64,000 bases of DNA from Lichenibacterium dinghuense. Lineage in GTDB: Bacteria > Pseudomonadota > Alphaproteobacteria > Rhizobiales > Beijerinckiaceae. This document shows positions 45,327 through 54,258 of the stretch, in pieces; positions within the stretch are counted from its first letter, which is position 1, and each line of letters opens with the position of its first letter. The stretch is taken from NCBI RefSeq assembly GCF_021730615.1, contig NZ_JAJLMN010000001.1:3235501-3299500 (forward strand), given 5' to 3'. A program made the position numbers and the translations under genes. The notes under the pieces are model-generated. The model worked only from the letters and a program-made list of their open reading frames with translations, did not search any database and was not told where the DNA came from.

Positions 45327-46262
45327 TCACGCCCGCGCGCGGCGGGCCACGGCCGGCACGGTGCGGCGCGGGATCATGCTGCGCGCGACAGCGGCCCGGC
45401 CGCCGTTGAGGCGGCGCTGGCCGAGCATGCGATGCGCCGCGGCGGTCGCGCGCGCCTCGTCTGCCTCCCGTGTCTCCACGCGGTAGGTGCGTCTCAGGTC
45501 GGCGAAGACGCGCGGCGCGGCGCCGAGCTCGGTATTCTCGACCCATGGGCGTTGCGGCGCCATCGGCGGCAGCACGGCGATGGTGTCCAGCTCGCCCATC
45601 AGGTCGAGCGCGAGGTGATCCAGCGCGCCCCACCAGACGAGGTATTCCGCCCGTTCCTCGGCGATGGATTGCAGGCTGGGCTCGAACACGAGCGGACAGA
45701 AGCTGTCGAGCGGATAGGTGTCCTTCCCGCCGCTCGCGGACACCGGCACCAACTCCTGTTGGTCGACCTCGCGGCCGTCGCACGTCCCGGAGGCGACCGT
45801 CTTCCACTGCGCCACCATCGTCCGGCCGTTCGCCGTCTCGATGCGCTCCGGATAGGTCGTGGCGCGCCACGGCAGGCGCCGGCCCATCCTGGCGCAGCGT
45901 GCGACGAGGCCCGGCATCATGCCGAGCGCCCGGCGCACCGCGGCGACCTCATCGAGCGAACCGATCGCGCCGAAGTCGGGCACGAGGTCCGGCGCAGCGC
46001 CGATCGGCTGGTCCGCCAGCTCGGCGAGGCGCGCGACCGCCGCCTCGACGCGCAGCGCGTCCGGATGCGGGCCGCCGAGCGCGGCCGGGAAGCCCGGCTC
46101 GCGGCTCCAGTTGTCGACCACGGTGCCCAGCAAGCCCATGGCGCCGAGCGGGCACTTGTAACCGCCCGGCCCGTGCTCTCCGCCCTCCTGGCGGTCCTTC
46201 GGCAGCTCGTCACGGAACGCCCAGCGCAGCACGTCCTCGATGTCCATCACGCGGCGCGCCAT
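45327..46262 (-). CDS. Phage-type hypothetical protein
   Basis: About 311 residues from MARRVMDIED (46262); the open frame continues upstream to 46376. Segments: VLRWAFRDELPKDRQEGGEHGPG, WKTVASGTCDGREVDQQELVPV and the C-terminal VEDTREADEARATAAAHRMLG-like basic tail. It resembles hypothetical proteins of alphaproteobacterial prophages, but I cannot name a domain. The stop is 2 bases from the ISAs1 end, so the C-terminus may have been altered by the insertion. Confidence 0.6.
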   Translation of the reverse strand: MARRVMDIEDVLRWAFRDELPKDRQEGGEHGPGGYKCPLGAMGLLGTVVDNWSREPGFPAALGGPHPDALRVEAAVARLAELADQPIGAAPDLVPDFGAIGSLDEVAAVRRALGMMPGLVARCARMGRRLPWRATTYPERIETANGRTMVAQWKTVASGTCDGREVDQQELVPVSASGGKDTYPLDSFCPLVFEPSLQSIAEERAEYLVWWGALDHLALDLMGELDTIAVLPPMAPQRPWVENTELGAAPRVFADLRRTYRVETREADEARATAAAHRMLGQRRLNGGRAAVARSMIPRRTVPAVARRARA

Positions 46263-46422
46263 CTCGGGCCGCGGCGGCGCGCCGGTGGGCCGACTGGCGC
46301 CCCGGAACGTCCCGGCGTTGGTTTCGAAGTTGTTCACGGGGTCGACGCTCGCCGAGGACGTGGAAGCTCCGGGCACGGATGTTCTGCCTACGTTCGAGGC
46401 TCCGGGCCGAACGATGGCACTG

Positions 46423-46743
46423 TCAAGATCGCGCCTCGGGTCCGGTGTCGCGGGCGAGCCCGGCCGCGATCATGGCGAGCGCCGCGCGGCGCCGGCGCTC
46501 GACCGTCGAGCGCTCCCAGCCGAGGTAGCGATAGCGCTCCGTCGCCGACTCGCCGCTCGCCATGCAGCTCGCCCAGGTCATCAGCATGCGGCGGTCGCGC
46601 AGCTCGGCGACGAAGCGCTCGGGCTAGCCGAACGGCTCGACGGCCGCGCCGTCCTCCTCCGTGAAGGCACGGCCGCGCGTCATCACGGGGTGGTCGGGCA
46701 GGCGCCGGCCGACGCTGTCGGCCGTCCATAGTGGACAGGGCAT
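46423..46743 (-). pseudogene. DUF6362-like small HTH protein with an internal amber stop
   Basis: A 106-codon frame read from ATG 46743 through one TAG to TGA at 46423. After the TAG it continues PERFVAELRDRRMLMTWASCMASGESATERYRYLGWERSTVERRR, a plausible HTH. The TAG could be a mutated TGG (FG-W-PERFV). It is the upstream neighbour of the 45327 gene in the same direction. Confidence 0.6.
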
Positions 46744-46801
46744 GTGGCGACAGTAACACCGGCTTCGGATCAAGCGGAAAGGGGCGGGAAACCCGTCTCA
46801 G

Positions 46802-46957
46802 CGCCGCACCGAGTTCCATCGACCGAGGCGTCGGACCGGCGCGGGCGGGCGCATGGTGATGACGGCCGGGGTCGCGGCCCTGTCGCGCGACGAGCAACTC
46901 GGCATCGTGGCCGCCGTGCAGGCCTTCGATGCCTTCGGTCTAAGCAGCGATTCGTAA
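46802..46957 (+). pseudogene. DUF3768-like fragment cut by an IS630 element
   Basis: Read in frame from 46802: RRTGAGGRMVMTAGVAALSR and then IVAAVQAFDAF, which matches the start of DUF3768 proteins, where a TPDND-type sequence should follow. Instead the frame ends a few bases before the IS630 terminal repeat. No start was identified. Confidence 0.5.
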
Positions 46958-47597
46958 TTTGTCACACGGATGACTGATCCGTCGCTCGGCATTGAGGCTG
47001 TTTACGGCTTGGTGGATGGCGGCATCGAGGTGAGCGGCATCCGCGAAGGTGCGATGAGCGAGGTGATGGCGCTTGAGATCACGCCATTTCAACTCGATGT
47101 CGTTCAACTCGGGCGCGTAGCGCGGCAGCCACTCCACGGTGAGCCAGGGCCGCGCCGCGATGGCGGCGGTGGTGGCCTTGCTGGTGTGGATGGGGCCGTT
47201 GTCGAGCACCAGCACGACGGGCTTGGCGGGGCGTCCCGGTTGCGGGCCGTCGCGGCCGTCCAACACGGTCAGCAGGGCGATGAAGTCGGTGCTGCGCTTT
47301 GTTGTCGACGTGTGGACGATGAGGTCGCGGGTTGCGGCGGCGAGCACGCCCATGATGGCGACCTTGCGGGCCTGGCCTGGGGCGGCGACGCGCAGGTCCG
47401 CGCCCCGTGGCGCCCAGGCATGGGCCAGATAGGGATGGGTCAGGGCTTCGCTCTCGTCGCCGTACAACAGCACCACATCGCCCGCCTCGGCCTGCGCTCG
47501 GCGGATCCTGAGGCGCAGGCCCACGCGCTCCACCTCCTGCGTATCCTGCCGACCCTTCAGCGTGTGCCGGGGGCGGCGCCAGCAGAACCCCCCTTTT
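46940..47597 (-). CDS. IS630 transposase, second frame (DDE part)
   Basis: The region after the frameshift site encodes about 215 residues: VVLLYGDESEALTHPYLAHAWAP (first Asp), VLVLDNGPIHTSKATT (second Asp), YAPELNDIELKWRDLKRHHLAH (Glu). The frame has no good start of its own and should be expressed by -1 frameshifting. It ends past the terminal repeat, at 46940. Confidence 0.82.
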
Positions 47598-48046
47598 CCC
47601 GGAGCAGGATGCTCAGCCGAGACTTGGAAATACTCAGGCCCGTCCGCCGCTCGATCTCGGCCTGCAGGCGCGGCAGCGTCCAATTGGGCCGGTTCTCCAC
47701 GGGCTCGCGCAAAAGGGCCGCCGCCACCGCGAGCGCCTGTTCGCCCTTGGCCGCCGGGCGACCCGAGGCCAGCGTCGAGCGCAGGGCCTCGACCCCGCCT
47801 TCGCAAAACCACTGCCGCCAGTGGCGGACCGCATCGGCCGTCACCCCGAACGCTTCTGCCACCTCGACGCTCGTCCAACCCGACAAGGTGAGCAGCATCG
47901 CCCGCGCACGATCGGACTCGCCCCGAACGTCAGATCGCGCCAACGTCTCGAGGTCGGCGCGCTGCGCCGGCGTCGCTGCCAAACGGGACCGACCAGCCAT
48001 GATACTCACCCGAGCACTTGAGCGCTCGACATACCATCCGTGTGAC
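46961..48046 (-). mobile_element. IS630-family element between phage-type genes
   Basis: Terminal repeats GTCACACGGAT (46961-46971) and ATCCGTGTGAC (48036-48046) are exact inverses. The element of about 1.09 kb has two transposase frames. It differs in sequence from the IS630 element at 34.2 kb. Confidence 0.85.
47557..48009 (-). CDS. IS630 transposase, first frame (HTH part)
   Basis: 150 residues: RARAMLLTLSGWTSVEVAEAFGVTADAVRHWRQWF is the HTH, followed by NWTLPRLQAEIERRTGLSISKSRLSILLREKGG. Near GGGAAAAGGGGGG (about 47590-47600) the family sequence continues in the -1 frame as GFCWRRPRHTLKG. Confidence 0.82.
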   Translation of the reverse strand: MSIMAGRSRLAATPAQRADLETLARSDVRGESDRARAMLLTLSGWTSVEVAEAFGVTADAVRHWRQWFCEGGVEALRSTLASGRPAAKGEQALAVAAALLREPVENRPNWTLPRLQAEIERRTGLSISKSRLSILLREKGGSAGAAPGTR

Positions 48047-48105
48047 AGTCAGCGGAATCCTGCTTAGGACGGCGAGCGCCTTGGCGAGGCGAGGGGAGCG
48101 GACTC

Positions 48106-48435
48106 TCATCCGACTCCCATCTCCCGCTCGAGCTCGGCGAGGCAATCTTCAAGCCGCCCGGCGCGGTGCGGTTCGGCTTCGAGCGCTTCGGCCCATCGCG
48201 CCATCACGGCGAGGTGGCTGGGAGTGAAGCCGCCGCGCTCCGGATGGATGCTGTAGTAGGGCTGGCCGGCATCGCGCCCGACAGGCTTGCAGAGCCATAT
48301 CCGGAGCCCGACCGCCCGGAGTTCGTCGATGATGACGGCCGGGTCGAAGTCGGTGGCGGCGCCGATCGGTGCGCCGGCGGCGAGGGCGAGGGCTGACGCC
48401 CCTGCGCCCGCGAGGAAGGTGCGGCGGTCAACCAC
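48106..48435 (-). CDS. Small protein with twin-arginine-like leader (copy 3)
   Basis: 109 residues from a GTG at 48435. The leader MVDRRTFLAGAGASALALAAG has the RR-x-F-L pattern of Tat signals, with a hydrophobic core and an Ala-rich cleavage region. The mature part (FDPAVIIDELRAVGLRIWLC, then HPERGGFTPSHLAVMARWAEA) is unknown. It overlaps the upstream copy by 8 bases. It is the last gene of the operon. Confidence 0.7.
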   Translation of the reverse strand: MVDRRTFLAGAGASALALAAGAPIGAATDFDPAVIIDELRAVGLRIWLCKPVGRDAGQPYYSIHPERGGFTPSHLAVMARWAEALEAEPHRAGRLEDCLAELEREMGVG

Positions 48436-48805
48436 GGCGCCCTGCGATCATGGCCCCGCCGACGTCGCCGAGGTCGAGGTCCCGGTGCCGCTCGACGATG
48501 AGGTCGGCCGGGCGAAGACCGGGAAGGCCGACCTCGTAGTGGATGGATGCCACGTTGAGGAAGGACACGGGCGCGAGGGTGCGGAACGCATGGGCCTCGC
48601 CGGCGCCGCGAATGCGCCAGCCGTGGGCGTCGGCTGTCAGGTCGCGCATCGCTGCGGAGAACGCTTCCCAGACGTAGCGGGCCCGCTGGCGCGGGTCATC
48701 GAGCGTGGGGAGTGCCGCGGCCTGGATGAGCGGCACGGCCGCAGCCGGCCGGCCGATGAGGGGCAGCGAGACGAGGCCGGTGAGGAAGGAGCGACGGTCA
48801 GTCAA
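48428..48805 (-). CDS. Small protein with twin-arginine-like leader (copy 2)
   Basis: 125 residues from a TTG at 48805. The leader MTDRRSFLTGLVSLPLIGRP closely resembles that of copy 1. The mature domain (ARYVWEAFSAAMRDLTADAHGW, then SIHYEVGLPGLRPADLIVE) is unlike the other copies, so only the leader is conserved. Overlaps of 8 bases on both sides indicate strong translational coupling. Confidence 0.7.
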   Translation of the reverse strand: MTDRRSFLTGLVSLPLIGRPAAAVPLIQAAALPTLDDPRQRARYVWEAFSAAMRDLTADAHGWRIRGAGEAHAFRTLAPVSFLNVASIHYEVGLPGLRPADLIVERHRDLDLGDVGGAMIAGRRG

Positions 48806-49160
48806 GGTGACCTCCCATCCAAGGCACGCCAGCCGCCGACAGGATCACGGCGGCGCGCGCCGATGGGCGTCCGCTGGCGTCGAGCAGCCCTCGCATGTGG
48901 GGACGCTCGGGAGCCCACATGTGGCGCTCGGTCGCCTCCCGCACCCACGGACAGTCGGGATGGCCCTCTCTCGCGGCGTGCGTCTCGCGAGACTGGATCA
49001 CGGTCTCCCGCAGCTCGATCGCGAGGAAATCCATGTAGCTGTCGAGCAGGTAGCGCGACACAGGGACAGCAGCGGCCGAGGGATTGCCGATCAGTGCGAC
49101 GGAGCCGCCGATCAGCGGCAGGCTGGCAAGCCCGCGGAGGAATGCGCGCCGATCAGCCAT
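48798..49160 (-). CDS. Small protein with twin-arginine-like leader (copy 1)
   Basis: 120 residues from ATG 49160. The leader MADRRAFLRGLASLPLIGG is followed by a helical domain (YLLDSYMDFLAIELRETVI, then CPWVREATERHMWAPERP). The start overlaps the upstream gene's stop by 8 bases. It may be exported by the Tat system or anchored in the membrane. Confidence 0.7.
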   Translation of the reverse strand: MADRRAFLRGLASLPLIGGSVALIGNPSAAAVPVSRYLLDSYMDFLAIELRETVIQSRETHAAREGHPDCPWVREATERHMWAPERPHMRGLLDASGRPSARAAVILSAAGVPWMGGHLD

Positions 49161-49740
49161 GGGCCACCATCGGCCGGAGCGTCAGAATAGGTCGGTGCGC
49201 GCGGAAGTCTTCCTCTCCTGGATCGTCGTCCTCCGCATCGTCTTCGCCAGCTCGGATAAAGCCGCAGCCGTGGCGCTCCAGAGCTGTGCCTTCATCCTTC
49301 TCCGAGTCGTCCTCGGCATCCATTGCGAAGCAGGGGTGCGGAGGTCCGGTAAGCCAGGGCTTCAGGTCCTCGTGTGGTGCATCCAGGGCGTCGAGTGCCG
49401 CGATAGCATTGTCGACCACGTCGAGCGCCATGGGGCCGAGGTCGAGCGCGTCGAGCAGGGCGAAGCCGTATTCGAGAGCTTCGCCGAGTTGGCGGTGCAT
49501 ATAGCGGGCGCGGGCCTCGGCAGCATCCTGCTCATCCGCATGGATGGCGACCTCGGCGTCGATCGCGGCCGAGAGGGCGGCGAGGACAGCGTCAGCCGTG
49601 CTGCATCGCGCAGCACGCCAGGCATCGCGCTGCGCTTCGGCGAGGTGCTCCCGAGCGGGACGTCCTGAAGTGGTCGACGTCGCTCGCGCGAGCCGCCATG
49701 CCTCGCAGAGGATCGACTTCCGGCTTCGTTCGATAGCCAT
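49153..49740 (-). CDS. Hypothetical first gene of the leader-peptide operon
   Basis: 195 residues from ATG 49740, chosen because GGGAG lies 9 bases before it (a longer frame starts at 49776). Helical N-terminal two thirds; the C-terminal third is very acidic (EDDSEKDEG, GEDDAEDDDPGEED). No family recognised. Its TGA stop is embedded in codons 2-3 of the next gene. Confidence 0.6.
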   Translation of the reverse strand: MAIERSRKSILCEAWRLARATSTTSGRPAREHLAEAQRDAWRAARCSTADAVLAALSAAIDAEVAIHADEQDAAEARARYMHRQLGEALEYGFALLDALDLGPMALDVVDNAIAALDALDAPHEDLKPWLTGPPHPCFAMDAEDDSEKDEGTALERHGCGFIRAGEDDAEDDDPGEEDFRAHRPILTLRPMVAHG

Positions 49741-49848
49741 TTCGCTTGCTCCCATCGTTAACACGATGGATACCATATCTATCCAGCGCTAGTTGCCGTC
49801 AAGCCTAGAATGGTTATGATAGCGAAATCGGTGGATGCGAGATGCACG

Positions 49849-50091
49849 ATGTTGACGACAGGACACCAGCTTAAGGCTGCGCGGGCGCTAGCAGGCGTGG
49901 AGCAGATTGCGCTTGCCGAGGCGTCCGGCGTGAGCGTCGGAACGATCCGCAACATGGAAGGACAGGGATCGCAGACCTTGAAAAGCAGTCTCCAGACAAT
50001 CAAGGCCGTGCAAACGGCTCTTGAGGCCCAGGGCGTCGAGTTCCTGAATCACGGCTCACCTGGCGTTCGGCTTCGCAAGACGGAAGGCTGA
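49849..50091 (+). CDS. XRE-family regulator
   Basis: 80 residues from ATG 49849 (an upstream ATG at 49810 is possible). The HTH reads LKAARALAGVEQIALAEASGVSVGTIRNME, followed by a dimerisation tail ending GVEFLNHGSPGVRLR. This compact type occurs in mobile elements. It is divergent from the leader-peptide operon and may repress it or the satellite genes to its right. Confidence 0.8.
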   Translation: MLTTGHQLKAARALAGVEQIALAEASGVSVGTIRNMEGQGSQTLKSSLQTIKAVQTALEAQGVEFLNHGSPGVRLRKTEG

Positions 50092-50438
50092 TCGCCCCAT
50101 CCAGACACCCGCGACGGTGCTGGGTCACGACAGGTGGTCGCGCATTATCGAGCGACCACAGAGACGTTTACGTTCTCCCAAGGTGGCCCGGATAGAATTG
50201 CCGGTTTGCCTTGAGATACAAGTATAGTTATTCGCAGATCGAGCATAGAAAAAATATTGATCTCGGAAAGTGGTGCTTTTCGAGACAATTAGGCGGAGTG
50301 CGGCTTCGTTACGTTCCGCTCAATTCCTTTACATATAATTACACCACTTGCCTGCAACGCGGGATGACCGCTAGGTCTACGTCGTTCCGCTTACGTTCCT
50401 GCCTCACCAGCTCAAAAGCGGACACGGAGGAAGTAGTC
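50092..50438. promoter_or_regulatory. AT-rich leader upstream of the first satellite
   Basis: 347 bases without a clear gene and with a patch much richer in A and T than its surroundings (50210-50345), including TATAGTTA and ACATATAATTAC. It probably carries the promoter of the AlpA-like gene. GGAGGAAG precedes that start. Confidence 0.45.
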
Positions 50439-50681
50439 ATGGCGATACCCGACGAGAGGGGATGGTTGACGCCCGATCAGGCTGCGGAGTCGATCGGCAT
50501 CGGACCTTCCACGCTCAACAAGATGCACATGGATGGTGACGGCCCCGAGTTCCTGAAGATCGGCAAGAAGGTTTGGTACGAGCCGGAAGCCATCACGCGG
50601 TGGATCGAGACGCGGCGCCGATCACAAGCAACGCCGAAGATGGGCCGCTTCCGCGGCACGGGCCGGCATCAGGCCGCCTGA
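50439..50681 (+). CDS. AlpA-like excisionase/regulator, satellite C
   Basis: 80 residues: GWLTPDQAAESIGIGPSTLNKMHMDGDGPEFLKIGKKVWYEPEAITRWIETRR is the MerR-like HTH of excisionases. GGAGGAAG precedes the ATG by 6 bases. First gene of the satellite; 129 bases before the primase-helicase. Confidence 0.85.
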   Translation: MAIPDERGWLTPDQAAESIGIGPSTLNKMHMDGDGPEFLKIGKKVWYEPEAITRWIETRRRSQATPKMGRFRGTGRHQAA

Positions 50682-50810
50682 AAAGACAGACCCCACCCAA
50701 GCCGTCGGGCTGGGGCGGGGCCAGTTCCATACAGACCAAGACTTCGCACTCCTGGTCTAGCACGGGATCGGCCCACCTCACAGCCCCGACGCGCGCCAAG
50801 AGAGGGCCGC

Positions 50811-53367
50811 ATGGGCCGCAACGATCTCCGCTCCCTCGCCCAAGCCCTCGGCGGCGAGGTGTCAGGACACCAGGTCCTCGCACCAGGCCCGAACCACGAC
50901 AGGAAGGACCGGTCCCTGTCAGTGAAGCCCAGCGACACGGACCTGGACGACTTCATCGTTCACTCCTTCGCGGGCGACGACTGGAAACTCTGCAACGACC
51001 ACGTCCGGAAACGTCTCGGCCTGCCGGAATGGCGTCCGACCGAGCCGGCGAGGCCCACCAAGGAGCCCCGCAAGGCCGCGCAGAAGCCGGCGCCGGCTGT
51101 CGAGCCGGACCCGTGGACCCCGGTCCTGCCTATACCGGACGGCGCCTTCATCGCACTCGACGTGAAGCTGCGCGGGCGGGACCCGGACAAGGCGTGGCTG
51201 TTCAAAGACGCGAGCGGCACGCCGCTCGGCTTCGAGGTTCGGTGGAACAAGACGATCGGCAAGGACGTGCGCTTCGCCTGCCTATGCCGCCACGATGGCG
51301 ACGGACGCCTCGAATGGCGCCTCAAGCACCTTCCCGCACCGCGCCCCATCTACGGCCTGGATCGCCTCGCCGCCCGACCGGGCGCGCCCGTCCTCGTCGT
51401 CGAAGGGGCGAAGAAGGTCGAGGCGGCCGCGCGCCTGTTTCCGGACCACGTCGCGATCGCCTGGCCGGCGGGCGCCGCCGGCGTGGGCCACGTCGACTGG
51501 GGTCCGCTCGCCGGCCGCGAGGTGACGATCTGGCCGGACCATGATGAGCCAGGGCGCAAGGCGGCGGCGGCCATCGTCGCGGGTGCAGGGAAGGCCGGCG
51601 CCGCAGCCGTGCACGTCGTCGCCGTGCCCGACGCCTTCCCGCCAAAGTGGGACCTCGCCGAACCGGCGCCGGACGGCGCGGACCTCGCCGCGCTGCTCGC
51701 CGCTGCGAAACCGGCGCAGCCGGCACAGACGACGCCTACGGAGGAGCGGCCGGGCGCGCGGTGGCCGGCCGGCTACCGCATGACGGATCGCGGGTTGCTG
51801 TGGTCGGACCCGCACGACGACGACAAGCCGCCGATCGTCGTCTCAGGGAAGTTCGAGGTGCTGGCCGAGAGCCGAGACGACCAGTCCCAGAGCTGGGGCG
51901 TGCTGCTGCGCTGGCACGACCCGGACGGCCGCCCGCAGGAATGGCTTATGCCCCGGCGCATGCTGGCGGGCGACGGCACCGAGATCCGCGGCGAGATGCT
52001 GTCGCGCGGCCTCTACCTCGGCAACGGCGACGGCGCGAAGCGGCGCCTCATGGACTTCCTGGCCGGCGTCCATGTCGAGGCCCGGGCCCGGGTGGTGTCG
52101 ACGACGGGCTGGTACGGCACCGGCTTCGTGCTGCCCGAGGGCTCGATCGGCCAGCCGGGCGAGGACCGCGCCATCCTACAGACGGCCGGCACGATCGAGC
52201 ACGCCTTCAACGTGCGCGGCAGCTTGGCCGAGTGGCAGGAGGAGGTGGCGCACTACGCTATCGGCAACAGCCGGCTCGCGCTGGCGCTGTCGACCGCTTT
52301 CGCAGCGGCCCTCGTCGGCCCCTGCGAGGAGGAGAGCGGCGGCATCCACTTCAGCGGCCCGTCCTCGATCGGCTAGACCACGGCGCTGACGATCGCCGGC
52401 TCGGTGTGGAGCGGCGGGCGGTCGCACTACGTGCGGGCGTGGCGTGCCACCGCGAACGGCCTGGAGGCGGTCGCCACCTCCCACAACGACGCGCTCCTCT
52501 GCCTCGACGAGCTCGCGCAGCTCGGTGGCCGGGAGGCGGGCGAGGTCGCGTACATGCTCGCCAACGGCTTCGGCAAGGTGCGTTCATCGCGTGAGGCAAC
52601 GCTTCGGAAGGCGGCGCACTGGCGGCTGCTGTTCCTGTCGTCGGGCGAGATCAGCTTGCAGGAGAAGATCGCCGAGGACGCGCGCGGCCGGCGCCAGACC
52701 GCGGGCCAGGCCGTGCGCGTGGTCGACGTCGCGGCCGACACGAAGCGGCACGGGCTGTTCGAGGAGCTGCACAGCTTCGCCGACGCGCCGGCCTTCGCCA
52801 AGCACCTCACCACGTCGTCGCGCCGGCTGTACGGCACCGCGGCCCGAGCCTTCATCGAGGCCGTGGCGCCCGATCTCGACGGCGTGCGGGCCCGCGTGAG
52901 GGCGCATGTCCGCGCCTTCGTGGCGAAGCACTGCCCGGCCGACGCGGACGGCCAGGTGCAGCGCGTGGCCGGTCGTTTCGGCCTCATCGCCGCCGCGGGC
53001 GAGGTGGCCGCCGCGGCGCGCGTTCTGCCCTGGCCCGAGGGGGAAGCAACCCGGGCGGCCCGCATCTGCCTCGCAGCCTGGATCGAGGGCCGCGGCGGCT
53101 TGGAATCGTCGGAGGTCACGGAGGGGGATCGCGCAAGTGCGCACTTTCCTGTCGGCGCACGGCGAAAGCCGCTTCCTCGCCGCGTGGGAGCCCAAGCCGG
53201 ACGGGCATCGCATGCACAACCTTGCCGGGTATAAGCGGCGTGGAGGAGACGGCGCGGACAGGGATGCGCCGTTCGATTTCTACGTGACTCCGGAGGCTTG
53301 GGGCGAGGTCTGCGCCGGCTTCGACGCGAAGGCGTTGGCGGCGACCCTCGCCGCTCGGGGCTGTTGA
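50811..53367 (+). pseudogene. DUF927-type primase-helicase, broken at the Walker A motif
   Basis: The reading frame encodes a TOPRIM-like primase part (VLVVEGAKKVEAA, TIWPDHDEPGRKAA) and a DUF927 helicase part (GVLLRWHDPDGRPQEWLMP, NSRLALALSTAFAAALVG). At 52374 a TAG replaces the lysine codon of GPSSIG-K-TTAL; the homologue at 62.0 kb has AAG there. The same frame then continues with LLCLDELAQLGGREAGEVAYML (Walker B). Near 53120 a +1 shift moves the family sequence to another frame, ending at 53367 (FDFYVTPEAWGEVCAGFDAKAL). Both lesions inactivate the gene. Confidence 0.88.
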
Positions 53368-53509
53368 AGCGGCCTGACAACGGCCCGCACCTATCGAAAC
53401 AGGTTCGCGTTCCGGGGCAGGAAAAGCGCCGGCTATACCACATCGCGGCCAGCATCTTCGGTGACGACGATGTTTGAGCTTCACCTCTCTCCGCCCTCCG
53501 TCAAAGCGA

Positions 53510-53738
53510 GTGGGTACAGTGGGTACAGCGCCGAAATCATCAACAGAAACAGCGACCTATCTTGTACCCACTTCCTGTCATCGACGATCGCCGCAGTGGG
53601 TACAGTGGGTACATCAACGCGACCTGTAACCACTGTAACCACAGCCGCCTCGCATGTGGGTACGGCAAGTGGGTTCAGTAAAACAGCTGTAGAACAGCAC
53701 CTTAGCGGACGTGTACCCACTGTATCCACTGTACCCAC
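53510..53738. repeat. Iteron-like array of GTGGGTACA, candidate origin
   Basis: The 9-mer GTGGGTACA or its inverse occurs exactly 7 times (53510, 53519, 53596, 53605 forward; 53563, 53712, 53730 inverse), with 5 one- or two-base variants (53625, 53634, 53656, 53669, 53721). Many are in head-to-tail pairs with 9-base period. It lies just after the primase-helicase. The gene-free stretch is 53368-53769; its open frames on both strands are repeat translations. Confidence 0.85.
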
Positions 53739-53769
53739 ACGAAATGGAGGGAGAAGAGGTGGCCGAGAG

Positions 53770-53970
53770 ATGAAACCACGCGGGAGCGCGTCCCTCCCAC
53801 GCTCGGTGCGGGCCGACCTGTCGGCGCTTGCAGACGCACTGCGCGACCTTCCGCGCGACTGCCTCGCCGACAAGGCCGAGCTGTGCCACTGGCTCAACGG
53901 CCTCGCCCGGCGGGTCGAGCGCATCCGCGACGTGGAGCTTCCGAAATCCGGAGGGGGCGCCGATGGGTGA
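53770..53970 (+). CDS. Small hypothetical satellite protein
   Basis: 66 residues from ATG 53770 (the open frame extends back through the iteron array, which is probably non-coding). Helical: VRADLSALADALRDLPRDCLADKAELCHWLNGLARRVERI. No family recognised. It overlaps the next gene by 8 bases. Confidence 0.5.
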   Translation: MKPRGSASLPRSVRADLSALADALRDLPRDCLADKAELCHWLNGLARRVERIRDVELPKSGGGADG

Positions 53971-54247
53971 AAAGCGCACCGCGGAGCGGCACAACGAAAG
54001 CGAGCAACCACGTTTTCGAGCCCGGCTCCCGCTGGACCCGCGCGGGCTCTCGCGCGAGGTCGCGGCTGGCTATGTCGGCGTGTCGCCGTCGCTGTTCTCG
54101 GCCATGGTCGAGGACGGCCGCATGCCGCGTCCACGGGTCGCCAACGCCCGGCGCATCTGGGATCGACACGAGCTTGACGCGGCGATCGATGCGCTGCCCC
54201 ATGACGGCGAGACGCCAGGCACAAACGAGTGGGACAGCGTCCTGTGA
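53963..54247 (+). CDS. Excisionase-like HTH protein, satellite C
   Basis: 94 residues from ATG 53963 with a GGAGGGGG site. LSREVAAGYVGVSPSLFSAMVEDGRMPRPRVANARRIWDRHELDAAID is a MerR-type excisionase fold. Its stop lies 11 bases before the integrase ATG, the usual excisionase-integrase arrangement. Confidence 0.78.
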   Translation: MGEKRTAERHNESEQPRFRARLPLDPRGLSREVAAGYVGVSPSLFSAMVEDGRMPRPRVANARRIWDRHELDAAIDALPHDGETPGTNEWDSVL

Positions 54248-54258
54248 GCGGGGCCGCC

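Noticed and set aside
52374-52376. Amber codon read as an amino acid (recoding)
   Set aside because: The same gene has a frameshift downstream, so decay is the simpler explanation; no suppressor tRNA was seen.
53510-53738. CRISPR array
   Set aside because: Repeats are 9 bases, in both orientations and without uniform spacers; there are no cas genes in the window.
53461-53769. Repetitive GYSGYS/TVGTVGT-type coding region
   Set aside because: Similar repeats are encoded on both strands because the DNA itself is a 9-mer array; the N-terminal extension of the 53770 gene is not called.
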